A DNA stretch of 64,000 nucleotides from an uncultured Bacteroides sp. (GCA_900555635.1 USLU01000013.1:1-64000), one strand, 5' to 3'; shown: positions 7,801 through 15,262, counted from the first letter of the stretch. A program made the numbers and translations. Notes: generated from the sequence alone by a model not told the origin.

Positions 7801-8312
7801 ATATATAGTATTTGATCTAAATAATAAGCACTATTTTCCTGAGTATAAGTACGGTTTAGGATATAGTTTTTATTTTGAGATAAATTAGCGACGCCAGGGT
7901 TTCCTTTTTCGTATACTTGGATGGTTGTGGTAATTAAACCTTGAGAGCCATCCTTAAAATAGGATGTAAAACAATGTTCTCCCACCCCTAATTCTTTTAT
8001 TAAATATGCATAGCCATCATTATCTCCACTATAGATGGAAAAATTCAGGAGTATTTCTGAAGGTAAATCACTCATAGGTTTCCTATGACGAATTATAACG
8101 GTAGAAGGTTTATTTATACTAAATGTAAAATGTATAATTTGCTTGTTTTTTGATAGATCATAAACTGTATTTCGAGTTATATCTTTCGTTTCATTTAAAA
8201 GTAATCCCAATTTTACGGGTTCAGCAATAGTCCCTTGAGCTTTGACAGATTGCGATAATAACATTGAGAGCAATCCCAATACATAATATAGTATTACATT
8301 TTTCATAATCAT
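4704..8312 (-). CDS. RHS/YD-repeat protein with DUF6443-like domain and variable C-terminal domain (1202 aa)
   Basis: A Sec signal peptide (about 1-25, cut at VKAQG) is followed by a region of about 130 residues and then a DUF6443-like segment (about 150-280, ILYMDGLGRLEQTVQRGITP). Many YD repeats follow (about 380-900, e.g. YTYDHAGRLLTKVY). The RHS-associated core lies at about 905-994, with YYPFGMTFAEG, LYDYSARQMDATLGRF, IDPLSEKYYSVSPYAY and NPIKFIDPTG. After this conserved end comes a 208-residue domain with no resemblance to the core, the usual place of a toxin in polymorphic RHS proteins. Its activity is not recognised. The start is 14 bp past the 997-aa RHS gene and its stop is 10 bp before a lipoprotein gene. 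M3 is an alternative start. Confidence 0.85.
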   Translation of the reverse strand: MIMKNVILYYVLGLLSMLLSQSVKAQGTIAEPVKLGLLLNETKDITRNTVYDLSKNKQIIHFTFSINKPSTVIIRHRKPMSDLPSEILLNFSIYSGDNDGYAYLIKELGVGEHCFTSYFKDGSQGLITTTIQVYEKGNPGVANLSQNKNYILNRTYTQENSAYYLDQILYMDGLGRLEQTVQRGITPTSKDLIMLLEYDEFARKAAVWLPGLSSSNGGYSNSEAIKASAKSESMNNNPCPYSMPIYENSPMNRTLEQYGPGQEWHNKGKSLKTTCKINTQKEASLNCILYKAEGTNSAPTLRKDNFYANGQLYVNEIRDEDGNTSYEFEDIFGKVVLTRQMNNGVKLDTYYVYNDFGNLCFVLPPRINDEGITQNKLDELAYLYKYDSKNRCIAKKCPGAEWIYFVYDQTDRLIFTQDGNMRDKGEWLFSIFDALGRIVLKGTCKNNINYLADPLTNITVGAVWTGLDTPYKGYSINGVVLAGTVQILTANYYDNYNFLLLASSSALSYVTPTSGYGSRYAEEHKGKLTGTYVGGFSGTSINNSSAMYYDDRERLIQIQSTNHLGGKDSEFVGYNFIGQPLKRMLIHSVPGKTTQNEYYTYTYDHAGRLLTKVYKLNSGSEILLADNEYDELGRLKSNKRNGSINLKSNYTYNVRSLVKTIANPLFSQTLFYQDNYAGNIPCYNGNISAMNWTTYNDKNRGYTFNYNSISQLTKVSYFEAGINNTNYSTEYAYDNHGNITSLIRNGRTGTKIFGPIDKLSLMYQGNQLKKVADAISSPILSDSGDFKDGTNQEIEYRFDKNGNMIQDLNKGISKISYNLLNLPVELVISNSKGTATNTYIYAADGRKINLTMQSGGSNIMKIDYIGNMIYENGILKRILIDGGYIENGTYYFYLQDHLGSNRVIAKADGSVAQTNHYYPFGMTFAEGVQLSNQPYKYNGKELDSERGLNLYDYSARQMDATLGRFTTIDPLSEKYYSVSPYAYCLNNPIKFIDPTGKLASPIYNEKGKLLGTDDEGLKGEAIIMNETDFKQGMSHEKALSQSLGYDGLVNDEARSSYVTSYTGLKDRPDYDGYLTLEEANKWYKYGNGQPLFTTLEKIDLSGIYSLGEEYVGQIKSFNLLLHSGCLNDGLVYGNITLKRYPNHSVRAFSDKYDFEMHNSKNPFNWGRNAETIIGKKVAGEGQSFEINIYGSKKLVPFLPWIK

Positions 8313-8326
8313 TTCTTTTTTTGCAA

Positions 8327-11320
8327 TTAATAGTATGGATTTTGGTAATGATAATCATATGACTGAATTTTTTGGATGCCATTTTTCACAAAATAGGTTT
8401 CTGCTAGTCTGCCAAATGAGTCATAACTATAGTACATTTTTATGCCGGAAGGATTTGTAAATGATAATAATCCAATGAGAGGTTTGAAGCTATAGGTGCT
8501 GATATGAGAATTCTTAAGTTTTTGATTAGTCCTTAAATTACTGATCAAAGTCAAGTCAGAGGCACTTGGTTCATTCTTTTCTGAAATACTCTTCAAAGTG
8601 GCCTCAGCTATTATGGATGTGACTTGCTCATAGTTAGCATTCTTCACTTCCGCAAGCGGATATTGCTTTTTATAACCCCACAAATAAACTGAGGTAAGTC
8701 CATCTTTTGTATATTGTACCAAATTACCCTCCAAATCATATTTATCATAAATGATTTTATCTTGTGGTACATTATTATTATCAATCAATTGCACACTTTT
8801 AGGCAATATCAGTCCATTATCAAAAGAAGAGTAATTCGTTTTAGTTTTGGATATTCTTTTATCATTAGAGAATGTAGTCTGTTCTATTATAGGAGAAAGT
8901 ATATTATTGTCTCTCATGATTTGATAAATCGATGTATTGAAATCCTGAGGATAAAGATAATTCGTTTTAACTACTTTACTACCATCAAAAATCCTTTTTT
9001 CTGTTAACAAAGCATTCCTGTTTTTTGACTGTAACAGCAGATTACCATAAGTAAATTGTGTAGTCGTGATAAGCGAGTCTTGTGGTGATGAATATAAAAC
9101 TTTTTTAATCTCGGCCAAGTTACTATATCCAGTACAAGTATTAAACCAGTAGCTATAAAAATATTTTTTTCTAGTTATATCCATAGGAAGTTTCGTCAAT
9201 ATCCCAAAAAAATTATATTTAGAATTTATATATTGCCCTATTTCCACCTGTTGCAAGCTATAGTTATACTTATAGTTTATCTCTTCTATCTTTTTAAAAT
9301 TTCCATTATTATCTATTGCATAACTCTCCTGTTTCCGTATTTTCCCAGTATTCCATGAAACAAACTCACTTGAAAATCGAATAGGAGATTGATACCCACT
9401 GGAGGATGAATATCCTGTGCGAATAATCGGGGAATCAAACAAATAGATAATTTTTCCATTATATTTTTTCTGAGACAGATTAACAGTTTCTTTACTGGCC
9501 TCAAGTTTAGTCACTTTCTTATAAAGCACTGCACTTCCTGAATAAATCCCAATTGGAGTAATCGGATTCTCTGTATAGTAGCTACATTCATAGACTGCAG
9601 TTGTTGGACCTACAAAAACTTCCGTAGGAGTATTTATCTTTTTATATGTATAGCAATTGTAGTCTGGCCAAAGGATATCCTCTCCGTCCTCATATACATA
9701 TTCCGTTGACTTTTCAGGTATAGTCATATTTGCAAAAAAAGACTGTATAGATTTTATTCTTAATCCTCCCGCTATTGTTAATATATGATTTCTGTAAATT
9801 CTATTAGCTTCTGTTTGAAATACAGTATATCCTCCAGTAGGATATATTATTTTAGTTAATATACAGGCTTTCATATGTTTTTCTGAAGGTTCTCTATTTG
9901 CTATTTCACCACCAAGAAATAATTTTTTCAAATTGGGATCAATCATCCCAACCAAAGTTATATTAGTACGTATGCCATTGAAATACCCCCAATAATCTTG
10001 ACCTTTATTATATTGCCTGCGATTGTTATCTGCTGGTGTAGCAAAATAAGACGGTAAGGTAATACTTTCATTATATTGGAAAGAATACGTTTGTGGGTTA
10101 GAATTTTGCTGTCCATAAATTTCGATTGAATTCAATTTTAATCTATAATCTTCTTTTTTCTTGGGTAATGGAGCATCTTCACTAATAAAATGAGAATATG
10201 AAAACTTCACTTTCTTAATTTGATTATTATTATTATCTTTGATAATAATTTCATCAAGAGAATATTTTCTTTTATCTTTCCGAATAGTAGCCAAATATTT
10301 AAACTCTACTTTTCCATCACTGAATTTAATACAATTCAAAAGTTTTTCTCTACTACTTATTGTACTTCCAACATACTGTGTTCCCTTTTGGGTATTCCAA
10401 CGAGATTCGGAATCAGGAAACAATCCATAATAAACGATCCAATTATCAATCATATCATCATAAACTCCTCCATCTATATACTCAAATTCAATTTTCGCAG
10501 TACTATTTTGAGAGATGATGCTCGAAATAGGCCAGCTTGAAATTCCGCTATTCATCTTATCATGTCGAAATCCATTAATATCCGTTTTATATTGAGAATC
10601 ATTTGAATATGTATATTCAACATTGTTTGATGAAAACAAATACTTCACACCTGCATCAGAATATATTGTAAAGTCATTTTTATTCCTATATATTTTGTTA
10701 TCAGAATATGGCCGATGTATTAATTCTCGATTTGTATTATACACAAATGAACCGCTAATTGGATATACTTGATAATTATAAATATCTGATTGGGTATCAT
10801 AGTAGCCTAAGATTCCTTGTTCCATACACATTCCAATACTTTCATCATCTTTTGTCCGTGCAAACTCACTTTCATTAAGCGGCATAACACATTCAAACGG
10901 TTGGTTACTGGTATCATAAATCGTTTTTTTAGAAGAGTGAAGAAATCCACCGTCTTTATCTTCATCGGCAATTCCTTTTATTGTTCGTGACAAAGCCCCA
11001 CCTGCATTTAGTGTCCATCCTAACCCTATACAAGAAGGAATATCATCCACGCGAATTCCACCCAAATGATATGATATAGAAATTGGAAATTCTAAATCTT
11101 TGGTTTTAATAGTATATATAGGAATACTAATATCAGGAATACCAGTCGCTTCCGAGACAGGATAATTACCATATTGCTCCATAGATGCCACTTCCGGAGA
11201 TTTTAAAAACTTAGAAGAACTATTCCTCAAAATTGATTCATCAAATGTAACACCTTCTTGAGAAAAAGTATTCAAATAATAAATACTCATAAATAATAAT
11301 AGAAATATTTTCGTTTTCAT
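8327..11320 (-). CDS. Secreted RHS-partner protein with YD repeats (997 aa)
   Basis: A signal peptide (about 1-21, MKTKIFLLLF to FSQEG) precedes a conserved block near residues 48-115 (YGNYPVSEATGIPDISIPIY, then ISISYHLGGIRVDD and GLGWTLNAGGALSR). This is typical of the first member of Bacteroidetes RHS gene pairs. The middle is beta-rich. The C-terminal third carries YD-like repeats (YDKYDLEGNLVQYTKDG, YYSYDSFGRLAETYF), and the protein stops there without a variable domain. It lies 14 bp upstream of the 1202-aa RHS gene, so the two are translated from one message. The family is thought to form a large shell-like beta structure; a role in holding or exporting the second protein is inference. 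Confidence 0.85.
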   Translation of the reverse strand: MKTKIFLLLFMSIYYLNTFSQEGVTFDESILRNSSSKFLKSPEVASMEQYGNYPVSEATGIPDISIPIYTIKTKDLEFPISISYHLGGIRVDDIPSCIGLGWTLNAGGALSRTIKGIADEDKDGGFLHSSKKTIYDTSNQPFECVMPLNESEFARTKDDESIGMCMEQGILGYYDTQSDIYNYQVYPISGSFVYNTNRELIHRPYSDNKIYRNKNDFTIYSDAGVKYLFSSNNVEYTYSNDSQYKTDINGFRHDKMNSGISSWPISSIISQNSTAKIEFEYIDGGVYDDMIDNWIVYYGLFPDSESRWNTQKGTQYVGSTISSREKLLNCIKFSDGKVEFKYLATIRKDKRKYSLDEIIIKDNNNNQIKKVKFSYSHFISEDAPLPKKKEDYRLKLNSIEIYGQQNSNPQTYSFQYNESITLPSYFATPADNNRRQYNKGQDYWGYFNGIRTNITLVGMIDPNLKKLFLGGEIANREPSEKHMKACILTKIIYPTGGYTVFQTEANRIYRNHILTIAGGLRIKSIQSFFANMTIPEKSTEYVYEDGEDILWPDYNCYTYKKINTPTEVFVGPTTAVYECSYYTENPITPIGIYSGSAVLYKKVTKLEASKETVNLSQKKYNGKIIYLFDSPIIRTGYSSSSGYQSPIRFSSEFVSWNTGKIRKQESYAIDNNGNFKKIEEINYKYNYSLQQVEIGQYINSKYNFFGILTKLPMDITRKKYFYSYWFNTCTGYSNLAEIKKVLYSSPQDSLITTTQFTYGNLLLQSKNRNALLTEKRIFDGSKVVKTNYLYPQDFNTSIYQIMRDNNILSPIIEQTTFSNDKRISKTKTNYSSFDNGLILPKSVQLIDNNNVPQDKIIYDKYDLEGNLVQYTKDGLTSVYLWGYKKQYPLAEVKNANYEQVTSIIAEATLKSISEKNEPSASDLTLISNLRTNQKLKNSHISTYSFKPLIGLLSFTNPSGIKMYYSYDSFGRLAETYFVKNGIQKIQSYDYHYQNPYY

Positions 11321-11623
11321 CGTTATGTAAATTTTAAATATCGTTCTAAATTCATCAATTAATTCTGTTTAATATAATTTATTTCGTAAGCCCGAACCAC
11401 TAATTTCAACGGTTCAAACTGTTGGTTTCATTGTATAAAACTAATGGTTATTAAAATACAGCATACCCCGCCCCGACATAAAATCCTTTGAGATAATCAT
11501 ATCTTGTATCTATTATTAATGCCTAAACTGACGGTCGGCTGTGACTTGCAGAGTTCCGCAATTGTAAAATATTTCATTTACGATTATAAGCATCCGGATA
11601 AAATAGCATAACCACCAACAGCC
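11321..11623. other. Gene-free gap between the tail-chaperone-like gene and the RHS pair
   Basis: About 300 bp with no open frame I can support. I see no -7 box facing the RHS genes and no convincing terminator, so transcription from the tail-like genes could continue into the RHS pair. Confidence 0.4.
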
Positions 11624-12325
11624 TTATTCGCTAATAAGCTCCCGAATCAAATCTCTGTTTGCCGGATCATCCGCATTAATGGATTGTCCAAAGCCCATTC
11701 CTAATTGTTTCCGTTCCTCATCGGTGAGATAAACGGTAGTGATAGCATCGGCAAACAACATGTTCAGATTGACGTAACTGATTCCCCAAAGGATGTAATC
11801 CATAGTCCAGCCATAGCGTTGGCAGGCAAAGTCTATCAAAAGACCATAAATACTCTTTCCGCCAAAAGTCAGACTGTTACTCTCGCCTTTAACCCGGCTG
11901 ATACGTTCTCTTAACTCTTTATCGGCATCAATCTTGAAGTATTTGATGAATTCGTCCGTTTTATCGTTCGAAAGAATAAGGGATAATAGTGTTGCCAGGT
12001 CTTCGGTAGTGAGATGATCCTTCAACGTTTTGGCTCTTTGAAATACCTTTTCGGTATTCATGATGCTATTTTTATCATTGAATGTAGAGTAGGCAATTAT
12101 TTGGCAAATAACGTCAGGACTTTCTTTACTGATGCGAATAGCCTCTGCCAAAGGATTCAATGACAGTAATTGAGCATTTACATCCAGCCCCAAATAGAGA
12201 TTCTTCAATATCTGAGTTTTTCCTAATGTAGGAGGGTAAATGCTGTATTTTTGTTTGCCTACGTTGAACCTGATCGCTTTCTCTATAATAGCATCGGCTA
12301 CGTTCATTTCGGTTTGTTTATTCAT
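11624..12325 (-). CDS. Phage tail-assembly-chaperone-like protein (about 233 aa)
   Basis: The frame opens at 12364, but the more natural start is Met at 12323-12325 (MNKQTEMNVADAIIEKAI). The protein is helical and soluble. The C-terminal part has LLIDFACQRYGWTMDYILWG followed by YVNLNMLFADAITTVYLTDE, the pattern of phage tail chaperone proteins that load the tape measure (a short Trp-rich helix before a second helix). It sits directly downstream of two tail-tube-like genes, the normal phage order tube-chaperone. In a phage the tape measure would follow, whereas here the RHS pair follows. Assignment rests on pattern and context, not on a search. Confidence 0.55.
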   Translation of the reverse strand: MNKQTEMNVADAIIEKAIRFNVGKQKYSIYPPTLGKTQILKNLYLGLDVNAQLLSLNPLAEAIRISKESPDVICQIIAYSTFNDKNSIMNTEKVFQRAKTLKDHLTTEDLATLLSLILSNDKTDEFIKYFKIDADKELRERISRVKGESNSLTFGGKSIYGLLIDFACQRYGWTMDYILWGISYVNLNMLFADAITTVYLTDEERKQLGMGFGQSINADDPANRDLIRELISE

Positions 12326-12398
12326 ATTGACAGGTGATTGAAAGGTAAGCAAAGAGTGCCTCAAGTGGCACCCTTTGTGGTTCTGAAGTTTCTATTGC

Positions 12399-12860
12399 TT
12401 AAGATTGAACAGGAGCCGTATAAGGCTTCACCTGATTTCCTTCAAGCGGTTTCAATACGTCGAAGGTATATTTCCATTTCTTGCCTTCAGCGGTATCAAA
12501 AGTTTCTTCTACCGATACGGTAGCTTTATCAATCAGAATACCTTCTACTGTAGTATCTTCCGGGGTAAGACGAACGGCATATTCGCCGTCGACTACTCCA
12601 TCCGAATCGTCAATAGGTTTGGTACGGCCTTTCGCTGCACGAACTTCAAACTCGAATACAAATGTATTCTTTGCATACTTCACGGCTTCATTCTCGCCGC
12701 CTTCTACTTTGGCTTCTTTCTTTTCGCCCTTGGTAGGGGTCAGCTTCGTTGAGTTTTCAACAGGATCATAAGCTAGCTTTTTCCATTCAGTAGGGGCTGC
12801 ACCATTAGCGCCGCATTTGCCAAATTCAATTGAGGGTTTTCCCCATGATAATTGTGCCAT
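12399..12860 (-). CDS. Tail-tube-like protein, copy 1 (153 aa)
   Basis: A small acidic beta-rich protein without signal peptide. It starts MAQLSWGKPSIEFGKCG and contains KNTFVFEFEVRAAKGR (about 65-80) and TVSVEETFDTAEGKKWKYTF (about 115-135). Size, lack of export signal, alternating strands and neighbours fit a phage tail tube protein; homology to Hcp-type tubes is possible at fold level only. By eye it differs from the copy at 13488-13949 at 18 of 153 positions, a recent duplication. Both have a repeated ~65-nt leader upstream (12954-13017 here). Confidence 0.65.
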   Translation of the reverse strand: MAQLSWGKPSIEFGKCGANGAAPTEWKKLAYDPVENSTKLTPTKGEKKEAKVEGGENEAVKYAKNTFVFEFEVRAAKGRTKPIDDSDGVVDGEYAVRLTPEDTTVEGILIDKATVSVEETFDTAEGKKWKYTFDVLKPLEGNQVKPYTAPVQS

Positions 12861-12953
12861 AATTCTAAGTGTTTTAAATAATTAATAATAAGTCGTTGTT
12901 AATAAGATGGCCCGCCCTCATTGTACACCTAAGGACAAGCCGGTTTTATCAGT

Positions 12954-13017
12954 CGAAAACAGTACAGACGCCTAACCTGTATGCTTACTGCTCCGAGACG
13001 ATGCTTTGCGGTGTTTT
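12954..13017 (-). ncRNA. Conserved leader element upstream of tail-tube copy 1
   Basis: 64 nt here match 14001-14066 with one single-base insertion and three substitutions, although both lie outside the coding regions. On the minus strand the core can fold: CAGTA pairs with TACTG, and inside it ACAG pairs with CTGT around GTTAGGCGT. The element ends 94 bp before the ATG at 12860. Preservation of this segment while the surrounding spacers differ suggests a functional leader RNA or protein-binding site. Confidence 0.5.
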
Positions 13018-13171
13018 CTATTTGATTCTTGAGATTGTGCCCATTGCTGAGCGAATTATTCTTTGTATTCTTTCGGGATATCAATTTCCTCGTAATGCTC
13101 GGTAAGTTCTAAGAGCAGAAATCAATTGATTTTTATACCCGTTGGTGGAATTAATCAGATTCTACCTCTGC

Positions 13172-13253
13172 ACCCGCTCCGTGTCTGCTCCGTACCCGCT
13201 CCGTATAAAGGTACCTTTTTGCGGAGCAGATACGGAGCGGGTACGGAGCAGGT
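13172..13253. repeat. Palindromic array of 11-bp repeats
   Basis: Three 11-mers on the left (ACCCGCTCCGT 13172, GTCTGCTCCGT 13183, ACCCGCTCCGT 13194) face three inverted 11-mers on the right (GCGGAGCAGAT 13221, ACGGAGCGGGT 13232, ACGGAGCAGGT 13243). The centre is the palindrome AAAGGTACCTTT. A 22-bp perfect arm runs 13185-13206 and 13230-13251. It is far more GC-rich than its surroundings. It lies in the 457-bp gap between tail-tube copy 1 and the small peptide gene; the rest of the gap holds only the leader element. Confidence 0.8.
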
Positions 13254-13317
13254 ACAAGGTTGTCCTCTTGAAACCATCCACTAAAATATTTTTCAGTAGA
13301 AGAATATAATGCAGTTA

Positions 13318-13416
13318 TCACGCCTTCCTATTCTTTCCGAGCACCTCAGCAACAGCTTTGGCAATAGCGACAAGCACCTTCAGAATAGTTTTCAAAGTAA
13401 CTTTTGCAATCTTCAT
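13318..13416 (-). CDS. Small Lys-rich amphipathic peptide (32 aa)
   Basis: An ATG at 13414-13416 opens 32 codons starting MKIAKVTLKTILKVLVAIAK and ending GKNRKA with a TGA stop. The peptide is cationic with regularly spaced aliphatic residues, so it could form an amphipathic helix. Bacteroides prophage regions often carry tiny 'smalltalk' peptides near tail and amidase genes; this one is similar in size and place but I cannot show homology. It lies between the two tail-tube copies on the same strand. Confidence 0.45.
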   Translation of the reverse strand: MKIAKVTLKTILKVLVAIAKAVAEVLGKNRKA

Positions 13417-13487
13417 AATTTTGTATGTCTTCTATAGGTTGTAGATAATTAAAAAATCGCTAGAATTCTACTTAATCAAGCATCTTC

Positions 13488-13949
13488 TTACGATTCAGCA
13501 GAAACAATATAAGGTTTCACCTGATTTCCTGAAGCAGGTTTCAATACATCAAAAGTATATTTCCACTTCTTTCCTTCAGCCGTATCAAAGGTTTCTTCAA
13601 CCGATACGGTAGCTTTCTCTATCAAGATACCTTCAACCGTAGGATCTTCAGGAGTGAGGCGTACAGCATATTCACCTTCGACTACTCCGTCAGCATCAGA
13701 AATAGGTTTACTGCGACCTTTGGCTGCACGAACCTCAAACTCGAATACATATGTATTCTTTGCATACTTCACGGCTTCATTCTCGCCGCCTTCTACCTTA
13801 GCTTCCTTTTTCTCACCTTTGGTAGGTGTCAACTTTGTTGAGTTCTCTACCGGATCGTATGCTAATTTTGTCCATGCAGTAGGTGCTGCACCATTAGCAT
13901 CACATTTTCCAAATTCAATTGTGGGTTTTCCCCAAGATAACTGTGCCAT
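13488..13949 (-). CDS. Tail-tube-like protein, copy 2 (153 aa)
   Basis: Paralogue of the protein at 12399-12860, starting MAQLSWGKPTIEFGKCD, with the same internal stretches EAVKYAKNTYVFEFEVR and ATVSVEETFDTAEGKKWKY. Differences gather at the two ends and in the loop near residues 78-90, the pattern expected if both fold alike but present different surfaces. It is the first gene of the minus-strand series and the closest to the divergent promoter/operator region at 14243-14302, so the S24 repressor probably controls it. The leader copy at 14001-14066 lies in its 5' UTR. Confidence 0.65.
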   Translation of the reverse strand: MAQLSWGKPTIEFGKCDANGAAPTAWTKLAYDPVENSTKLTPTKGEKKEAKVEGGENEAVKYAKNTYVFEFEVRAAKGRSKPISDADGVVEGEYAVRLTPEDPTVEGILIEKATVSVEETFDTAEGKKWKYTFDVLKPASGNQVKPYIVSAES

Positions 13950-14000
13950 AATTTTAAATGTTTATAAATTAATTAGAAAATATTGTTTACAAATTTAGTG

Positions 14001-14066
14001 CGAAAAACAGTACAGACGCCTAACCTGTATGCTTACTGTTCTGAGACGATTCTTTGCGGTGTTTTT
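14001..14066 (-). ncRNA. Conserved leader element upstream of tail-tube copy 2
   Basis: Second copy of the ~65-nt element at 12954-13017. It ends 52 bp before the ATG at 13949 and, if the minus-strand promoter at 14243-14250 is used, lies entirely within a ~290-nt 5' UTR. It has the same nested stem (CAGTA/TACTG and ACAG/CTGT). Confidence 0.5.
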
Positions 14067-14242
14067 CTTTTATTTGTTATACATTGTACAGCTCACAAGC
14101 CCCAACTTGTTTATGTACGTTCATTTGTTTTGTCAGCTACTTTTATAGGCTGCACACCTATAAGAGGCTTTTACATCATTTCAAAGAACTATTTTTTTGT
14201 TTTCTACTTCCAATCAGTTACCTTTGTAATTGATTGATGATG

Positions 14243-14302
14243 CAAATATACTAATTATTTCAGTATACAATATAGTTAATACTAAAATAATTAGTATATT
14301 TG
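14243..14302. promoter_or_regulatory. Divergent promoters with a 20-bp inverted repeat
   Basis: TGCAAATATACTAATTATTT (14242-style arm starting at 14241) and its exact reverse complement (ending at 14304) face each other. Each arm contains TATATTTG, the Bacteroides -7 box: on the minus strand at 14250-14243 toward the tail-tube genes, and on the plus strand at 14295-14302 toward the repressor gene. No TTTG -33 box is seen on either side. Operators 1 and 2 overlap both promoters. Confidence 0.7.
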
Positions 14303-14420
14303 CAACGTTTAACGATTGGAGATAATTTCACCTTATTATATACATAGGAGATTTAATTGAAAAATCCCATAAAAGTCCAGTAAATTAAGCGCAATCACTT
14401 AATACTAATATAATAAGTAT
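14248..14420. promoter_or_regulatory. Three operator-like palindromes ATACT-N9-AGTAT
   Basis: ATACT and AGTAT separated by exactly 9 nt occur at 14248-14266, 14279-14297 and 14402-14420. Centres of the first two are 31 bp apart, three helical turns. The third ends 26 bp before the repressor start codon. Number, symmetry and position are those of a phage repressor operator set. Binding by the adjacent S24 repressor is inference. Confidence 0.65.
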
Positions 14421-14445
14421 AAAAACATTCATAAATGACATTAAT

Positions 14446-15222
14446 ATGACCCTAAAAGATGAATTAGAAAACGCGAAAGAAAATCTTGCCAAAGAAAGAC
14501 TTGGGAGATTGAACAGAGCTGTTTCTTATCTGACCTCAACAGAAAAAGTATCTCAGACATCTACGCAGAAAGATATTGCCAAATTAATGGGATATAATAA
14601 TAGCACAAACGTGAACTATGCTTTTAAAGGCAATGTCAGATATTTGACGGAAGGATTCTTGAAAAGATTCAATAAAGCCTTTGATGACATATTTTCTGAA
14701 GAATGGCTATTGTCAGGTGAAGGAAAGATGCTAAAGAATTCGGCACCTATGCATAATGAGGTTGTGCCCATAGTACAAGATGTTGTATATGTACCGCTTG
14801 TGAACCAATTTGCTTATGCCGGATATTTAGATGGATATGCCGACACTACTTACTTGAATCAATTACCTCAAATACCATTCATTGTAGACCGGGAAGGACA
14901 CGGAAATTATATAGCATTCGAGGTAAAAGGAGATAGCATGAACGATGGAACCGAAGACAGTTATCTCGAAGGAGACAGACTTTATTGTAGAGAAGTAGCT
15001 CCTTATCTTTGGGCTACCTCCAAACTACATTTGCGCAAATGGGATTTCGTCATAGTACATACCGATGGAATAATAGTCAAACGGATTATTGACCATAACG
15101 TTGAAAACCACACAATTACCATACATTCACTAAATGATATGTATGAAGACAAAGTCATTGACCTGTGCGAAGTCAGACAGATATTCAATGTGATAGAATC
15201 AGTCAGACCAAGAAGGAGATAA
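14446..15222 (+). CDS. Phage-type repressor, helix-turn-helix plus S24 (LexA-like) domain (258 aa)
   Basis: The N-terminal ~85 residues form an HTH-type domain with STQKDIAKLMGYNNSTNVNY as the likely recognition region, then FDDIFSEEWLLSGEGKML as in Bacteroides phage repressors. The C-terminal half (about 130-255) is an S24 peptidase domain: FEVKGDSMNDGTEDSYLEGD carries the Ser nucleophile in GDSM, and the Lys partner is probably in DGIIVKRI. Such proteins cleave themselves when RecA is activated, linking derepression to DNA damage. It is transcribed away from the tail-like genes, and three matching palindromes lie between, so it most likely represses that whole minus-strand cassette and itself. 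Confidence 0.85.
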   Translation: MTLKDELENAKENLAKERLGRLNRAVSYLTSTEKVSQTSTQKDIAKLMGYNNSTNVNYAFKGNVRYLTEGFLKRFNKAFDDIFSEEWLLSGEGKMLKNSAPMHNEVVPIVQDVVYVPLVNQFAYAGYLDGYADTTYLNQLPQIPFIVDREGHGNYIAFEVKGDSMNDGTEDSYLEGDRLYCREVAPYLWATSKLHLRKWDFVIVHTDGIIVKRIIDHNVENHTITIHSLNDMYEDKVIDLCEVRQIFNVIESVRPRRR

Positions 15223-15262
15223 TAAATAAACACCTCCATTGAAACACCTTACTAATAAATAA

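Noticed and set aside
13172..13253. Simple rho-independent terminator
   Set aside because: The structure is much longer than a terminator, made of six 11-mers, and lacks a T-run after the arms.
12399..13949. Type VI secretion Hcp proteins
   Set aside because: Tube-like fold is possible, but the sequences do not resemble Bacteroidetes Hcp and no TssB/TssC, ClpV or membrane-complex genes are present.
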